Source: Galbula dea (lineage: Eukaryota; Chordata; Aves; Piciformes; Galbulidae). Taken from it: 64,000 bases of DNA. Location of the stretch: assembly GCA_013399015.1 (NCBI GenBank), contig VWZX01005772.1:62001-126000 (forward strand), given 5' to 3'. Positions 1-10,816 of this stretch are shown piece after piece. Under the pieces are notes generated by a model. That model made no database searches. It saw only the letters and a list, made by a program, of their open reading frames with translations, and was not told the DNA's origin. Both the position numbers and the translations under genes were made by a program. Position 1 is the stretch's first letter, and each line of letters begins with the position of its first letter.

Positions 1-442
1 CTTTTCCAACCATAATGAGGCAATGATTTGGGGTCATATCTATCAAGATGCTGATACATAGGATGGATGCTGGATCTGGTACCCTCTACCTGCAACACTT
101 CAATTCCTTTCTGAACCCAGAGGCAGCACAAATCCTTCCTGTGACCTCGATGCTGTTCATGGTGGTGTTCTCCAACAAAAATCAACACATCACTGGGGTA
201 GTGGAGAAGTCCAAGCACATGGGATTCCTTTGTTATCCTAACAAGAAGAGTCCTAGCCAGGGAAGTCCTCTCCATTCCCCCCTGGACACCTTCATCCCAG
301 GTGAGGTGGAGAGTCCAAGCTGGAGTCCTCCATCCCTACCTTGAAAGTCACCGGCGGGAGCTGAGCTCACGTGCAAATCCCCGCAGCCAAACCTTAGGTG
401 ACCTGGGAAGTGAGGCACTGGAGAAGCATTGATCCTCTTGGA
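1..442. other. Upstream flank of loricrin, no gene seen
   Basis: Unique-looking sequence with short open frames on both strands, none with EDC-type composition, splice sites or a promoter. I see no repeat of recognisable family here. Confidence 0.5.
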
Positions 443-624
443 TGAGTCAGGAGAAGTGGGCTGAAGGAGAACACTTTGCTTAGTAAATAAACCTATCACC
501 ATTCCTTTGCATGCCTCACTTCCCCTTGGGGAGAAGAAGAAAGAGTATAAAAAGTTGGTGGATCTGCCAGGGCTTCATTCACTCAGCTTTGCTCTCTGGA
601 AGACGTTGGTCAGAGCCAAGAAGG
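443..624 (+). promoter_or_regulatory. LOR: Loricrin promoter and noncoding exon 1
   Basis: An AP-1 heptamer TGAGTCA lies at 443-449, the shared box TGCCTCACTTCC at 512-523 and TATAAAAA at 547-554. Exon 1 should start about 30 bp after the TATA box, near 577, and ends at 624 before a consensus donor GTAAGT (625-630). The block GTAAATAAA plus CATTCCTTTG just upstream (about 483-509) is shared with the second loricrin promoter at 4963-4990, which supports duplication of the whole promoter. Exon 1 has no ATG, as usual for EDC genes. Confidence 0.8.
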
Positions 625-1060
625 GTAAGTCCTTCCCTGCCCAAGAGAGAGACTCTCCTCTTCCTAGGCTTCCTTTGGTCAAGAACATTTGCTGGGTGGT
701 GGCTTGAAAGACAGGGAGGTTGCTCTTGCTGAATTGAAGCCTCCTGTGGATGTCAGCAGAAGCAGGATCATCCTGAGGGACTGGAAGTGAGGAGGTTCAT
801 CAGTGTTGAGGTGGAGCTGGAAGAGCTATGAGATAAAAGACTTGGATGAGTTGATGACCTTCAGCCATCTGGGAACTTCTCTTAGCAAAGGGTTGGATCT
901 GGTGAGCCCAGAGTTGCTGAGAAGATAGGAAGTGGATTGGTTCTGCTGACCATCTGCCAAGGATGTTGGGTTCTACATGGGTCCTTCTAGCATGGGGAAG
1001 GTCTTGTGATGACAGTGGAGTAAAGAAGATCTTGTTCCTTTGCAGGGTCCCTACTCAAAG

Positions 1061-2476
1061 ATGTGCTCCAGACAGACCTCCGGAGGCTGCCATGAAATGT
1101 CCTCCCAGTCCAGTGGATGTCACAGCCAGGGCTCCTGCTGCCATGGGGGCAGCTCCTCCAGCCACCAGGCTCAGGGATCCTCCTCCTGCTGTGGAGGCTC
1201 AAGCTCAGGCAGCTATGGTGGAAGCAGTGGAGGCTCTGGCAAGATCATTATCAGCTCTGGTGGTGGAGGAGGCGGATCCTGCTGCAGTGGAGGCTCCTCT
1301 GGCTACGGCATGGGAGGAGGTTACGGTGGTGGCAGTGGGGGATCAGGCCAGAAGATCATCATTAGCTCTGGTGGTGGAGGTAGTGGAGGATCATCAGGCT
1401 GCTGTGGTGGGGGATCCAGTGGTGGCTCTTCAGGAGGGAAAATAATCATTGGAGGTGGAAGCAGTGGTGGATCATCAGGATGCTGCAGTGGAGGCTCCAG
1501 CTATGGCATGGGTGGAGGATCCGGTGGTGGGTCTTCAGGAGCAAAGATCATCATTGGAGGTGGAAGCAGTGGTGGATCCTCTGGATGCTGCAGTGGGGGC
1601 TCCTCAGGCTATGGCATGGGTGGGGGATCCAGTGGTGGATATTCAGGATCAAAGAGCATCATTGGAGGTGGAGGTAGTGGAGGATCCTCTGGATGCTGTG
1701 GTGGGGGATCCAGTGGTGGGTCTTCAGGAGCAAAGATCATCATTGGAGGTGGAAGCAGTGGTGGATCCTCTGGATGCTGCAGTGGAGGCTCCAGCTATGG
1801 CATGGGAGGAGGATCTAGTGGTGGATATTCAGGATCAAAGAGCATCATTGGAGGTGGAAGCAGTGGTGGATCCTCTGGCTGCTGTGGTGGAGGATCCAGT
1901 GGTGGGTCTTCAGGAGGGAAAATCATCATTGGAGGTGGAAGCAGTGGTGGATCCTCTGGGTGCTGCAGTGGAGGATCCTCGGGCTATGGCATGGGTGGGG
2001 GATCCAGTGGTGGGTCTTCAGGAACAAAGATCATCATTGGAGGTGGAAGCAGTGGAGGTTCCTCTGGATGTTGCAGTGGAGGATCCTCTGGCTATGGCAT
2101 GGGAGGAGGATACAGCGGTGGCAGTGGTGGATCTGGCCAGAAGATCATCATTAGCTCTGGTGGTGGAGGAGGTGGCTCCTCAGGCTGCTGCAGTGGGGGC
2201 TCCTCAGGCTATGGCATGGGTGGAGGATCTGGTGGTGGATCTTCAGGAGGCAAGATCATCATTGGAGGTGGAAGCAGCAGTGGTGGTGGATCCTCTGGAT
2301 GCTGCAGTGGAGGATCCAGTGGTGGTTCCTCAGGCCACACGATCATCATTGGCTCTGGAGGGGGCAGTGGTGGCTCCTCCCAGTCCATGCAGCAGAAATG
2401 TCCCATTGTCATCCCCAACATCGAGTCCCACCAGACCAAGCAGGTCTGCCACTGGCCCTCCAGCCACCAGAAGTAA
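1061..2476 (+). CDS. LOR: Loricrin (glycine/serine/cysteine-rich cornified envelope protein), 471 aa
   Basis: Structural protein of the cornified envelope, cross-linked by transglutaminases and disulfides. The chosen start is MCSRQTSGG at 1061, 15 nt after the acceptor TTTGCAG (ending 1045). The frame is open upstream as far as 1040, but that part is intron. Residues 1-40 are Ser/His/Cys-rich with Q. The body consists of glycine-loop repeats in which SSGCCSGGSSGYGMGGG alternates with about 12 KIII-type anchors (KIIIGGG, KSIIGGG, KIIISSG). The tail is Gln/Lys-rich and non-repetitive: PIVIPNIESHQTKQ followed by CHWPSSHQK. The KIII spacer and the KQ-x3-WP tail fit sauropsid loricrin. The intron is 625-1045 (421 bp). 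Long open frames in the other two phases come from the Gly/Ser codon repeats and are not genes. Repeat number is likely to vary between individuals and to suffer in short-read assembly. Confidence 0.93.
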   Translation: MCSRQTSGGCHEMSSQSSGCHSQGSCCHGGSSSSHQAQGSSSCCGGSSSGSYGGSSGGSGKIIISSGGGGGGSCCSGGSSGYGMGGGYGGGSGGSGQKIIISSGGGGSGGSSGCCGGGSSGGSSGGKIIIGGGSSGGSSGCCSGGSSYGMGGGSGGGSSGAKIIIGGGSSGGSSGCCSGGSSGYGMGGGSSGGYSGSKSIIGGGGSGGSSGCCGGGSSGGSSGAKIIIGGGSSGGSSGCCSGGSSYGMGGGSSGGYSGSKSIIGGGSSGGSSGCCGGGSSGGSSGGKIIIGGGSSGGSSGCCSGGSSGYGMGGGSSGGSSGTKIIIGGGSSGGSSGCCSGGSSGYGMGGGYSGGSGGSGQKIIISSGGGGGGSSGCCSGGSSGYGMGGGSGGGSSGGKIIIGGGSSSGGGSSGCCSGGSSGGSSGHTIIIGSGGGSGGSSQSMQQKCPIVIPNIESHQTKQVCHWPSSHQK

Positions 2477-2705
2477 CAGCCCCAGCTGGTCTTGGTGCTC
2501 AGCAAGAACAACCCTGCCTCTGCCAGGTCACCTTTTTCCCTCCAGACCTGGGTCTCCTTGCCTACTTCTCCCCAGCATCTCCTCTTCTCTTGATGCTACA
2601 TCCCTGTGGTGAACAGTCCAAGGTCAACAACCTTCTGCCTTGCTGCTGGTGCCAGGAACCTTTGAAAAGGTTCTGCTGCTTTTCCAAAGAGCACTATTTA
2701 TGTCT

Positions 2706-2711
2706 AATAAA
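2706..2711 (+). terminator. LOR: Polyadenylation signal of loricrin
   Basis: AATAAA lies 230 bp after the stop codon and is the first canonical signal downstream. Confidence 0.75.
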
Positions 2712-3317
2712 TGAAACAATTCCTCAACACTGCCTTCTTCCAGAGTTTGTGTTCTCAACCAACCTCTCATGGTCCTTTGAAGCCATATGAGAGATTCCAC
2801 ACCTCCCTGTCAAGAAAAAACCCCAAATGATGGGGTCAAGAATGCACTGCTGCAGATGCAGCTCTAAAACTACCCAGTGTACAACCCCAGAGTGTCTGCA
2901 CCTTCATCTTCCCCCTGGCCTTAGAGATAAGAGTTGTTTCACAGCCTAAAATATCAAGGATCCACAACACCCAACATCCCTTTGGTGCCTGTGCATGGTG
3001 CAACCATCCCAGCTCATGTCTCCAAGCCCTCTGAAGCACCAGCACCCAATGACCATGTCTGTGGAGCAGTGAAGTGCAGCTGGAGACATGATCAAGCTCC
3101 TCAGGTTCAATCCTGAAGAGCAGGGCTTGGGCCAACCCTCAATAGGAGATCTTGCTGTCCAGGCTGGTTGATAACACCATACCAGTGTTCACCTTCCTGC
3201 TGTCCTCTTCCTTCTCTCTCAGCCTTGAAAAACTCTACCCAGAGGGTAAGCCTCACATGCTGAGTCAGACAAAAGAGCCCTGGCCCAGGCAGACACAAAT
3301 AAAACCAACTTTAAGTC
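2712..3317. other. Intergenic, no gene seen
   Basis: No EDC-type frame, promoter or clear repeat. Short frames here carry no recognisable domain. Confidence 0.45.
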
Positions 3318-3790
3318 ATGGAATCATAGAATAGTTTAGGTGGGAAGGGACCTTTAGAAGTCATCTAGTCCAAACCTCCCTGCAGTCAGCAGGGACATCT
3401 CCAGCTAGAGCAGGTTGCTCACAGCCCCAACCAACCTGATCTGGGATGGTTCCAGGGATGGGACATCTCCTCCCACCTCTCTGGGCAACCTGGGCCAGGA
3501 TCTCACCACCTTTAGTGTCAACATTTTCTTCCTTATACCCAGTCTCCATCTCCTCTTTTGGTTTAAAATCCTTGCCCTTGTCCTGTCACTGCAGGCCCTG
3601 CTGAACAATTTCTCCTCATCTTTCTGAAGTACTGGAAGGCTTCTCTAAGGTCTCCTTGGAGCCTTCTCCAAGCTGAACAACCCCAACTCTCTCACCCTGT
3701 CCTCGTAGGAGATGGGTTCACAGCCCTCAGATCATTTCCATGGCCTCCTCTGGACCTGCTCCAACAAGATCCCTATCTTTCTTGTGCTAA
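3318..3790 (-). mobile_element. CR1 LINE 3' fragment
   Basis: Starts with the reverse complement of a CR1 tail (CATAGAATAGTTTAGGTGGG). It continues into the conserved block with GTCATCTAGTCCAA and CCCCAACCAACCTGATCTGG, then the reverse-transcriptase end and UTR. One of the longer antisense CR1 pieces in the window. Confidence 0.85.
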
Positions 3791-4399
3791 GAGTTCCCTC
3801 AGGCAGCTCAACACACTCCAAACCATGCCTCCAGGCCTTAAAACCCTCCTTGGCCAAGCTTTTGAAATGTGCTTGGAGATGCCAAGAGCAACACCACCAC
3901 CCCTGTGCTTAGGCATGACCCAGGTGTGGCCTTGTGCCCAAGCTAGGACTCACTGTCCCCAAGGCAAAATTGCTCAGAGCTGGAAAGACCTAATCCAGCC
4001 TGCAAGAGCTCTGGGGTAGGACCAAGCTGGACCATCAGAGGTACAGCCTGGACATCATGCTGGACAGCACTGCCAGCATGGCCACAGCATTCATCTCCTG
4101 AAGTTCTTCAGATCATCCTCCCTGGAGTCCCTGGTGGCCTTTTGCAAGCCAGAGGAAGGACACTGGATATGAAACACGGAAGGAAGGCATCTGGAGGCTT
4201 AATCCTTCATTAGAGGAGTAATCCAATCACAATGGGTTTGAGTTAGGACATTTCCACCTCCACAAGTCTCCCCCAGGGCCCCTCAGCTGCTTCAGAGCAT
4301 CTCCAGCAGCGTTGTGAAACACCCCAGCCAGGTGCTTCTCTTTGGATGCCCTTCTGCTATGGAGGCAAATGTCTTCTGCAAGAAAATCTCACACTGGAG

Positions 4400-4505
4400 C
4401 CACCACAGAACCACAGACTGTCCCAAGTTGGAAGGGATCCACAAGAATCATCAAGTCCAACTCCTGTTTATCCACAGGACAAGCCCTAAGTCCCACCATG
4501 TGTTT
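4400..4505 (-). mobile_element. CR1 LINE fragment
   Basis: AACCACAGACTGTCCCAAG followed by TTGGAAGGGATCCACAAG and CATCAAGTCCAACTCC is an antisense CR1 3' end, diverged from the other copies. Confidence 0.7.
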
Positions 4506-4931
4506 TAAAGCATCACCAGTGAGATGCTGAAGGGATCAAGGTGTCGTGTGGCCACCAAAAGGTTTTCTGATCACCTGCTGTCCCCTCTCCCAGCTACCTG
4601 CTGACCACAACCACCCCTACAATGATGCCCCAAGCCATGAACCTTGTCCCATCACCCAACCACAACCTACTTGCCCCTTCCATGAGCAGGACCTGGTCAC
4701 CACCACCCTCTGCCCCACACTCCCTAATCTTGCTTGCTCAGCATTCCTCTCCACCCACACTCCCACCTCTCCCAGTCTCCCCCAGCACCATCCCCTCCCT
4801 GGGGACCTGTAGCAGTCCCTCTGGAGCTCAGGGCAGGGACACAGGAATAAGATCATTAAGCAGAAGTAGCAATTAACTGCTGCCTGGAACACAACAAGCA
4901 GCAGAGAAGGTAAGATATTGATCAGGTGTCA

Positions 4932-5094
4932 TGAGTCAAAGGCAAGACTGATCTAAGGGTATGGTAAATAAATCTTTGCCATTCCTTTGGGTGTCTTCAC
5001 TTCCCATAGATGCTGGGTGCCATATAAAAGTTCCTGCCCCTTAAAGCTCCTCATTCAGTCAACTTTTATCTTCTAAATGTGTTTCCTGAGGAGG
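4932..5094 (+). promoter_or_regulatory. Second loricrin promoter and exon 1, with an in-frame ATG
   Basis: AP-1 heptamer TGAGTCA at 4932-4938, the box TGTCTTCACTTCC at 4992-5004, TATAAAA at 5023-5029 and donor GTAAGT at 5095-5100. Unlike the other genes here, exon 1 contains an ATG (5077-5079) followed by TGT TTC CTG AGG AGG (Cys-Phe-Leu-Arg-Arg) up to the exon end in phase 0, in frame with exon 2. Confidence 0.75.
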
Positions 5095-5585
5095 GTAAGT
5101 CTGGGAGAGGGTTTTGGTTTGGTTTTGGGTTGTTTTCTTTGTTTTTTTTTTCCTCTTGAGCCTTTTCTTCTTTCACCTTCCTGGGAGATGGTTTCATCTG
5201 AGACCTTGAGACATGCTTCCAGCAATGCCCACGCTGCTTGGACATCCAGAGCAAAGTTCTTGGGGATCTTTGTGGTTTCTTGCTGTGGTGTGGAGCAAAT
5301 TACTGGGAAGTAAGGTGAAGTCAGGTCACCAGACTGAGCTCTGTAGGGCTGAGCAAGCTAAAAACCCACATGAGTCTGGAGTGGGACCAGCACCTGGTTG
5401 TCTTTGCAGTTTTGAAGGTGTTTGTGATGTGTAGGACACATTTTTGCTCTCATAATGCTGAACCTATGCTGTATCTCAGCATGGCCACAGACCTCTACAG
5501 CTGTGTCAGTGATCTGATTGATGTCAAAGACCTTGGGGGGACGCTACCCAATGATGGGAATAACACAACCAGCATGGACAGTTGG

Positions 5586-5650
5586 CATCTTGCAAGACAA
5601 TTTTGATCAAGTGCTCTTGCAAGACAATTTTGATCCAGTGCTCTTGCAAC
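5586..5650 (+). repeat. Short tandem duplication in intron of loricrin 2
   Basis: A roughly 34-bp unit containing CTTGCAAGACAATTTTGATC and CAGTGCT occurs twice head-to-tail with one or two differences. Confidence 0.7.
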
Positions 5651-5840
5651 AGTTTCAAAACAGAAAGAAGGAGAAACCTGGCTGGTTTCATGGCTCTTCA
5701 TGGTCATGGATATGAAGATGACTGATGAAAAGCATGGCAGTTGTTAGGTAAAAGGAGAGATTTCAGGTTTTGGTCCCATGGAAATAAGACTCTGGAGATA
5801 AGAAAGAGAAAAGAGACAAAATACTCTTGCATTTGAAGAA

Positions 5841-6015
5841 CATAGAATCATAGAATGGTTTAGGTTAGAAGGTACCTCCAGAGGTCATCTAGTCCAACCT
5901 CCTGAGATCAGCAGGGACATCTTCCACTAGCTCAGGTTGCTCACAGCCCCAACCAACCCGACCTGCAATGGTTCCAGGGATGGAACATCTCCTCCCACCT
6001 GTTGAACAGCCAGGC
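5841..6015 (-). mobile_element. CR1 LINE 3' end, intronic
   Basis: Antisense CR1 tail TAGAATCATAGAATGGTTTA with GTCATCTAGTCCAACCTCC and CCCCAACCAACCCGACCTG. It sits inside the intron of the second loricrin gene. Confidence 0.85.
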
Positions 6016-6157
6016 AGTACCTGGTTTCTAAGCCAGGTCCTGGCAAAGCTCTTCTGACCACATCACCTGGAACCTTCCCACCTCCCATGGTGTAGAAATG
6101 AAGCAAAATTCTGCAGGTTTGTTGTTTTTTGGGGGTTGTTTTTTCTTCCTCTTTCAG

Positions 6158-6769
6158 ATTTATCAGTGGCTCCGAAGGAGATGTGCCCAGAGGAACAGGG
6201 GCTATAGCAACGAGATCTCTGCACACCACAGAGGCTACTGCAGCGGCAGTGGAACCTTCTCAGGCCACCGAGGACATGGTTCTGTCTCCTATGATGGGGA
6301 AGGCTCAATCATCTACAGCAGGAGACCTTCATCCTGCCATCCCATGTCATCCTCATCCACCCACAACGTGACAGGGGGGTTCAGCTGTAGCAGTGATGGA
6401 TCTGTTGTGATAAGCAGCGGTGAGGGCACTGCGACATCCCACTGGGGCATTGGAGGGAGGACAATCCCCATCTATGGCTCCAGAGGGGGAGCAGGGTGCA
6501 GCAGTGAGGACTCAGGAGGTGCTGGAGGATCCCACTGCCATGCTGGGAATGTGACAGTGGGAGGAGACTATGGATACAGCTACAGTGAAGCACCAAGAGA
6601 AATGGTGCCAATAGCAGGTGGGGGCAGTGGTGGACCAGGGTACTATGGCACCTCTGGAGGAGGTGGGTGCTCCCAGGCCATGCAGCAGAAACATCCTGTG
6701 GTCATTCCCAACATCAAGTCCCAGCAAAGCAAGCAAAGCAACCACTGGCCACCCAGTCAGAAGAAGTGA
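6158..6769 (+). CDS. Loricrin-like protein 2 (coding part of exon 2); start probably in exon 1 at 5077
   Basis: Exon 2 starts after TTTCAG (ending 6157). The frame reads IYQWLRRRCAQRNRGYSNE, then a Gly/Ser/His/Tyr-rich body (GTFSGHRGHGSVSYDGEGS, GGAGGSHCHAGN, GGGSGGPGYYGTSGGGG), and ends with the loricrin tail CSQAMQQKHPVVIPNIKS and HWPPSQKK, clearly homologous to the 1061-2476 gene. The usual exon-2 start (ATGTGC, 6180) is followed by CCA GAG GAA CAG GGG CTA TAG, so it yields only 8 codons: one extra base (CCC run) separates it from the loricrin frame. Joining exon 1 codons 5077-5094 to 6158-6769 is in frame and gives about 209 aa starting MCFLRRIYQW. The alternatives are a recent frameshift pseudogene or a one-base sequence error. 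There are no long Gly-loop arrays or KIII anchors, unlike gene 1. The intron 5095-6157 holds an antisense CR1. Confidence 0.72.
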   Translation: MYQWLRRRCAQRNRGYSNEISAHHRGYCSGSGTFSGHRGHGSVSYDGEGSIIYSRRPSSCHPMSSSSTHNVTGGFSCSSDGSVVISSGEGTATSHWGIGGRTIPIYGSRGGAGCSSEDSGGAGGSHCHAGNVTVGGDYGYSYSEAPREMVPIAGGGSGGPGYYGTSGGGGCSQAMQQKHPVVIPNIKSQQSKQSNHWPPSQKK

Positions 6770-6885
6770 GTGACCCAGCAGCTGCCCCTGTTGGAGTAGA
6801 AGTGTCCTGGATGTGCCACAACGTGGCATGTCCCCAAGCATGTCATTGCTGCAAGCACTGCTGGGAAAAGTGATTTGTGTTGGAA

Positions 6886-6891
6886 AATAAA
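6886..6891 (+). terminator. Polyadenylation signal of loricrin-like 2
   Basis: AATAAA lies 117 bp after the stop codon. Its retention argues that the transcription unit is intact even though the start is unusual. Confidence 0.7.
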
Positions 6892-6961
6892 CCTTGATGG
6901 TCTGTGGGAAATTCCAGGATCTGAATGATTTCTTTCCTTTCTGGCTCCTTCACCTAAAATA

Positions 6962-7028
6962 CAGTTGGGTTGATGGTTGGACTTGGTGATCTTGGAGGTC
7001 TCTTCCAACCTTGATCATTCTGTGATAC
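6962..7028 (+). mobile_element. CR1 LINE 3' tail
   Basis: GTTGATGGTTGGACTTGGTG, then GATCTTGGAGGTCTCTTCC and ATTCTGTGA, the sense CR1 3' end. Confidence 0.8.
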
Positions 7029-8200
7029 TCAAGGAGTTTACTCCATAACACAAGGTTTATCACCCAACATTTCCATAGATGTTAAGAGAATCCCAAATCC
7101 ATCATTTCCAACAGCAGGAGAAGGTTCTTCATGTCCCTCTTGAGAAGCTTTCCCCATCCTCTCCCCATCAAACCAGAACATTGCTCCCAGCCAAGACCCT
7201 CTCCACGGGCAGATTCCATCAGCAACCTTAAGGAGAGATGGAAAACTCCAGGGTGATTTGCAACTGATTATTATTTACAGCATGACCTTGAGAGTTCAAG
7301 GTTGTTGATGTGGAAACAATTACACACCAGGCTCCTGCCCCAGAGAGATTGCAGGTGATGTTGCAAGCTTGGAGCATGTCAACCTTTGTGCTTGCACCGG
7401 TGGCGTGAGGCAACTCGCACGAGCTCGTTTGCCTTCTTCACCATAACCTGCTTGGGGGAGGGTTTTGAGAGGACCAGGACCTCCATGAGGCATAGGGAGA
7501 AGATGAGACAGCACTCAGGGAGGATTCAACATGCAGAGCTGTTGGTTTGTGCTGTTAGCCAAATATTTTGGGGTGGTTTTTTTGACTACCTTCTGAATAT
7601 TGTTAATGAAGGAAATAAAACCAGCCAGAGATCTGTCCCCATTTAAAAGGGAGACAAAAAGAGCTTAAAATTACATTCTAACTGATTTTTTGATGTTATC
7701 TGGGGGCTTCTGAGCCCTTCCAGCTCCACACAGATGCAGAATCACTGCCCTGATGTTTGGAAAACAACAAAGCTCATAAAACCCCAAACCCTCTGAGCTC
7801 TAGCCCCGTGTTTGGTGCCACAATGGGGATCTTCCACGCTGTAAGACTGTGGTGGAAGGAACATTACCCAAGGTTTTGCCACAAGCCATATTCAGTTCCA
7901 TTTACCCTTTATTTGCATCTCCTTCTCTTTCCAACACCTGCCACTTCATTAATGATTTCTGTTATTTTCCCTTCTTTCATCTGGTAGCATCAAAGGGAGC
8001 AAAAGAACTCAGAAAACTCAACCAATATCCATGAGGCTTCCAGAAAACCATTCAGGGTCTGGAGTATCCAAAAGTTTCTTGTCCATTCAGCTAACTGAAC
8101 CAAAAAACATCCCCAAACACAGAAAAGGCTTTAAAAGTACATTTCTTATTCCCTCTCCCACCTGGCTTCTATCTGTCAAGGGTTAGGACTGGGCCACCAC
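7029..8200. other. Intergenic, no gene seen
   Basis: Gene-free, moderately AT-rich sequence. Short open frames only, without EDC composition or splice context. Confidence 0.45.
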
Positions 8201-8600
8201 TAATCTAGGGACAGATGTTCTCCATTCCCTCCTCTTCCCCTCTCCACCATGGGACAGGAAAGGGAATAAGAGAGAGAGACTGGTGGGTTGGGAAAGGGAA
8301 TTAAAACTGCTTTAATGAAAGAAAAATACAATGAAATCTGTACAAAAGCAACCCTGAACCCAAACCCCTCCTGGATGGCAACTCCACCAGCATCACCACT
8401 GGTGCTGAGGCAGAAGGACTCAGCAGCAGATGGGAAACAGACTCAGGGGGCACTGGATCCTGCAGCTGGATTCAGGAACTCATGGATTGGGATCCAAGGC
8501 AGAACAGGCAGAGTCCTCCTCAGATGCCAAGCACTGAAGAAGACGAGGAAGAGGAGAGACTGACCCTCATGATCCCTCAGCTTCATCTCAGACATGACTT
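8201..8600. repeat. Possible LTR-derived interspersed sequence (weak)
   Basis: The stretch with GGGAATTAAAACTGCTTTAA followed by a purine-rich AGGAAGAGGAG segment resembles decayed avian long terminal repeat material. There is no second copy in the window to confirm the boundaries. Confidence 0.25.
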
Positions 8601-10094
8601 GTATGGCATGGAATCCCTAGCTGGGGAGTTGAGGCTCACCTGAACTGCCCTCTCCTCCCTGCAGGTGCAGCTTTTCCTCTGCCCAGCCCAAGGTGGGACA
8701 CAAGATCTAGCAGTGCCCTTGGTCTGCAGCCCAAGCCTTGGGACTCACTCTCCCCATGAGATCTCCTCAGAGCTAGAAGCAGCCCCTGTCTGTGCACCCA
8801 TGCTGTTCCCTTCAGAAAGGGCAGCTGCTGAGAAGAGCTTGAGCTGCAAAACCAAATCCCTGCACAGCATCGGCTCTGTTCTAACCCAAAGCAGGACCAT
8901 ATCAAAAAGCTCAGATGTTAAAAGAGCCAGAATAAACCCAGGGGAGGAGAAGAATGTTCTTACACCCAGAGCTGAGACACAAGCACCTGGGGCTGCCTCC
9001 CACTGCCTGTCCCTGTGCACTGGAGCAGTTGCAGCTCACTTCCAGGATGCTTCTGGGAGCAGACAGAGGCTGGATTTGAGACGTGGGCATCTGCATCTCC
9101 ATTGGCACAGGCAGATTTCCTCCCCAGGCGTTGTGCAACAGGGGAGGATCCAGTCACCCTTACTGGCTGACGCAGGGTGATAAGGCAGGAGGGACTCTGG
9201 TCCATCAGCTTGTTGGTGCTTGCAAAAACCATTGCCCCTCTGCTTCTGCTCTTGGTAAACAGGGAGGTTGAATAGTAAACATGGACCTGGCTTCTGGATG
9301 AAAGTCCCTACCTGGCGCCTCTGGATAGAAACTAAAGGAGTTGTTTTGGAGATAGAGAGCTGGAGCCACTCCTCCCCTTCAGATGTTCAGTCCATGTCTG
9401 CCCAAGAAAACCTTGGGCCTCCCATGTCTGCAGATGTAAGATGAGGGAAAGCCCAGAGTGAGCCCTGCTGAAATGACACCATCAAGGTGCTACTGGAAGG
9501 GACAAAGGAGAAACTGAGGCTGTTGTAAGGTCACGGTTTCACCAGGGCCAGGTAGGTGCCCCAGGCTTGCAGCAGTCCGCTGCTTTGCACCCAGGGTGCA
9601 GCCATCCTGCCCCAGGGAAGAGCTGGGTGAACTTGAGATGTGGGGTGAACTCCAGTGAGTAGTCTCTGAGCTAGGATTTTACTCACAGCTTACTCAACGG
9701 GTGTGAGTTTTGCTCAAGCGGCTTCTGCAGGCATGCACTTCCCATTGCAGGCAATGGCTGCTCCAGGGGCAGGCAGGTAAAATGAGTGAAAAGAGAAGGA
9801 AAAAGAGACATTTTAAAAGAGCAATTCTATTCATATTGGCCAAGGAAAACTTGTCTGCCATGAAAAGGAGTGGGGAATACATCAATGTCTGTGAAATAAC
9901 TCCAAAATCAGATGTGGAGTAGACGGACACAGGGAGAGAAACCACACTACACTGTAGGGGTATTCATGGGTATAAGTCAAGACCTCCAAAAGTTGCCTGT
10001 GCCACTCCCTGGCTCTGGTAGCTCACTCTCCAGTGGTAGCTCTTGGAGCCTGCCCCAGTGGCCACAGGCCTTATTGTTCTGGTGTTATTGCTCT
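8601..10094. other. Intergenic, no gene seen
   Basis: A 171-codon open frame at 8665-9180 exists but has average composition, overlaps antisense frames of similar size and has no promoter or splice context, so I do not call it a gene. Confidence 0.4.
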
Positions 10095-10150
10095 GGTAGA
10101 ATCAACTGGGTTGGAAGAATCCTCTGAGATCATCAAGTCTGACCCTTTGA
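10095..10150 (-). mobile_element. CR1 LINE tail, short
   Basis: TAGAATCAACTGGGTTGGAA and GAGATCATCAAGTCTGACC form an antisense CR1 3' end. Confidence 0.65.
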
Positions 10151-10696
10151 TGAGACGGTCAGCAAGAGGACACTGAGAAGGGAACCTCACCTGCTAAGCT
10201 TCTGGCACCTGCCAGTGTCTTACAGGGTGAAGATAACTTCAAAGATGCCTTCAGAGGACACTTGATGAGGACTTCCTAAAAACTTGCCCCTTTTTTATGG
10301 CAAGGACCTAAAAGCATTGGCTTTTACTCCACCATGCAAGACCCTGCTCCTGTCTAGATCTGTTGGAGGTGACCAAGCATGGTTGACCTCTGCTCCCTGC
10401 CCTGATTTTGGATGAGAGAAGGCCAGAAGCCCCAAAAGAAAAAGAAGCACCACCTTTGCCACCCATTTTGCAATATCAAACTAGCTCATCCTGGCATGAG
10501 GGTGAGACAGTCCAACCACCCACACGGTTTTCACTCTCCATGCATTACAACCTGCTCGGGGCAGGGTGGCAATTAAAGCTGTGTAACACAAGGAAGACAA
10601 TCTACTCCATGACAAGTCAATCAAAGAAACTCAGGCTGAATAAGCTTTTGAAGGTGGTGGATAATGAGAGGTGTGGCTGTTGGGTAAATACATTGG

Positions 10697-10816
10697 TCAT
10701 TTCCCCCCCAGGGCTTTATTGCATTTTCAGGAAGAGAGCTAGGAACCATATAAAAGTTCTCGGGTGGGAGAGGACCTCATTCACTCAGCTCCTTCCTCAG
10801 AGCCTTCACAGCCAAG
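10697..10816 (+). promoter_or_regulatory. Promoter and noncoding exon 1 of the glutamine-motif gene
   Basis: TCATTTCC at 10697-10704, TATAAAA at 10749-10755 (within CCATATAAAAG). Exon 1 runs from about 10779 (TCACTCAGCTCC) to 10816, donor GTAAGT at 10817. There is no AP-1 heptamer in the expected interval. Confidence 0.72.

Noticed and set aside
1449..2612. 387-codon frame overlapping loricrin in another phase
   Set aside because: Arises from the Gly/Ser codon repeats; its VVDPLDAAV pattern is the shifted reading of GGSSGCC units, and it has no own promoter or conserved tail.
6180..6206. Conventional exon-2 start of loricrin 2 (ATGTGC)
   Set aside because: Only 8 codons before a stop, so it cannot be the functional start in this sequence.
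8665..9180. 171-codon frame as a hypothetical gene
   Set aside because: Average composition, several overlapping frames on the other strand, no promoter or recognisable domain.
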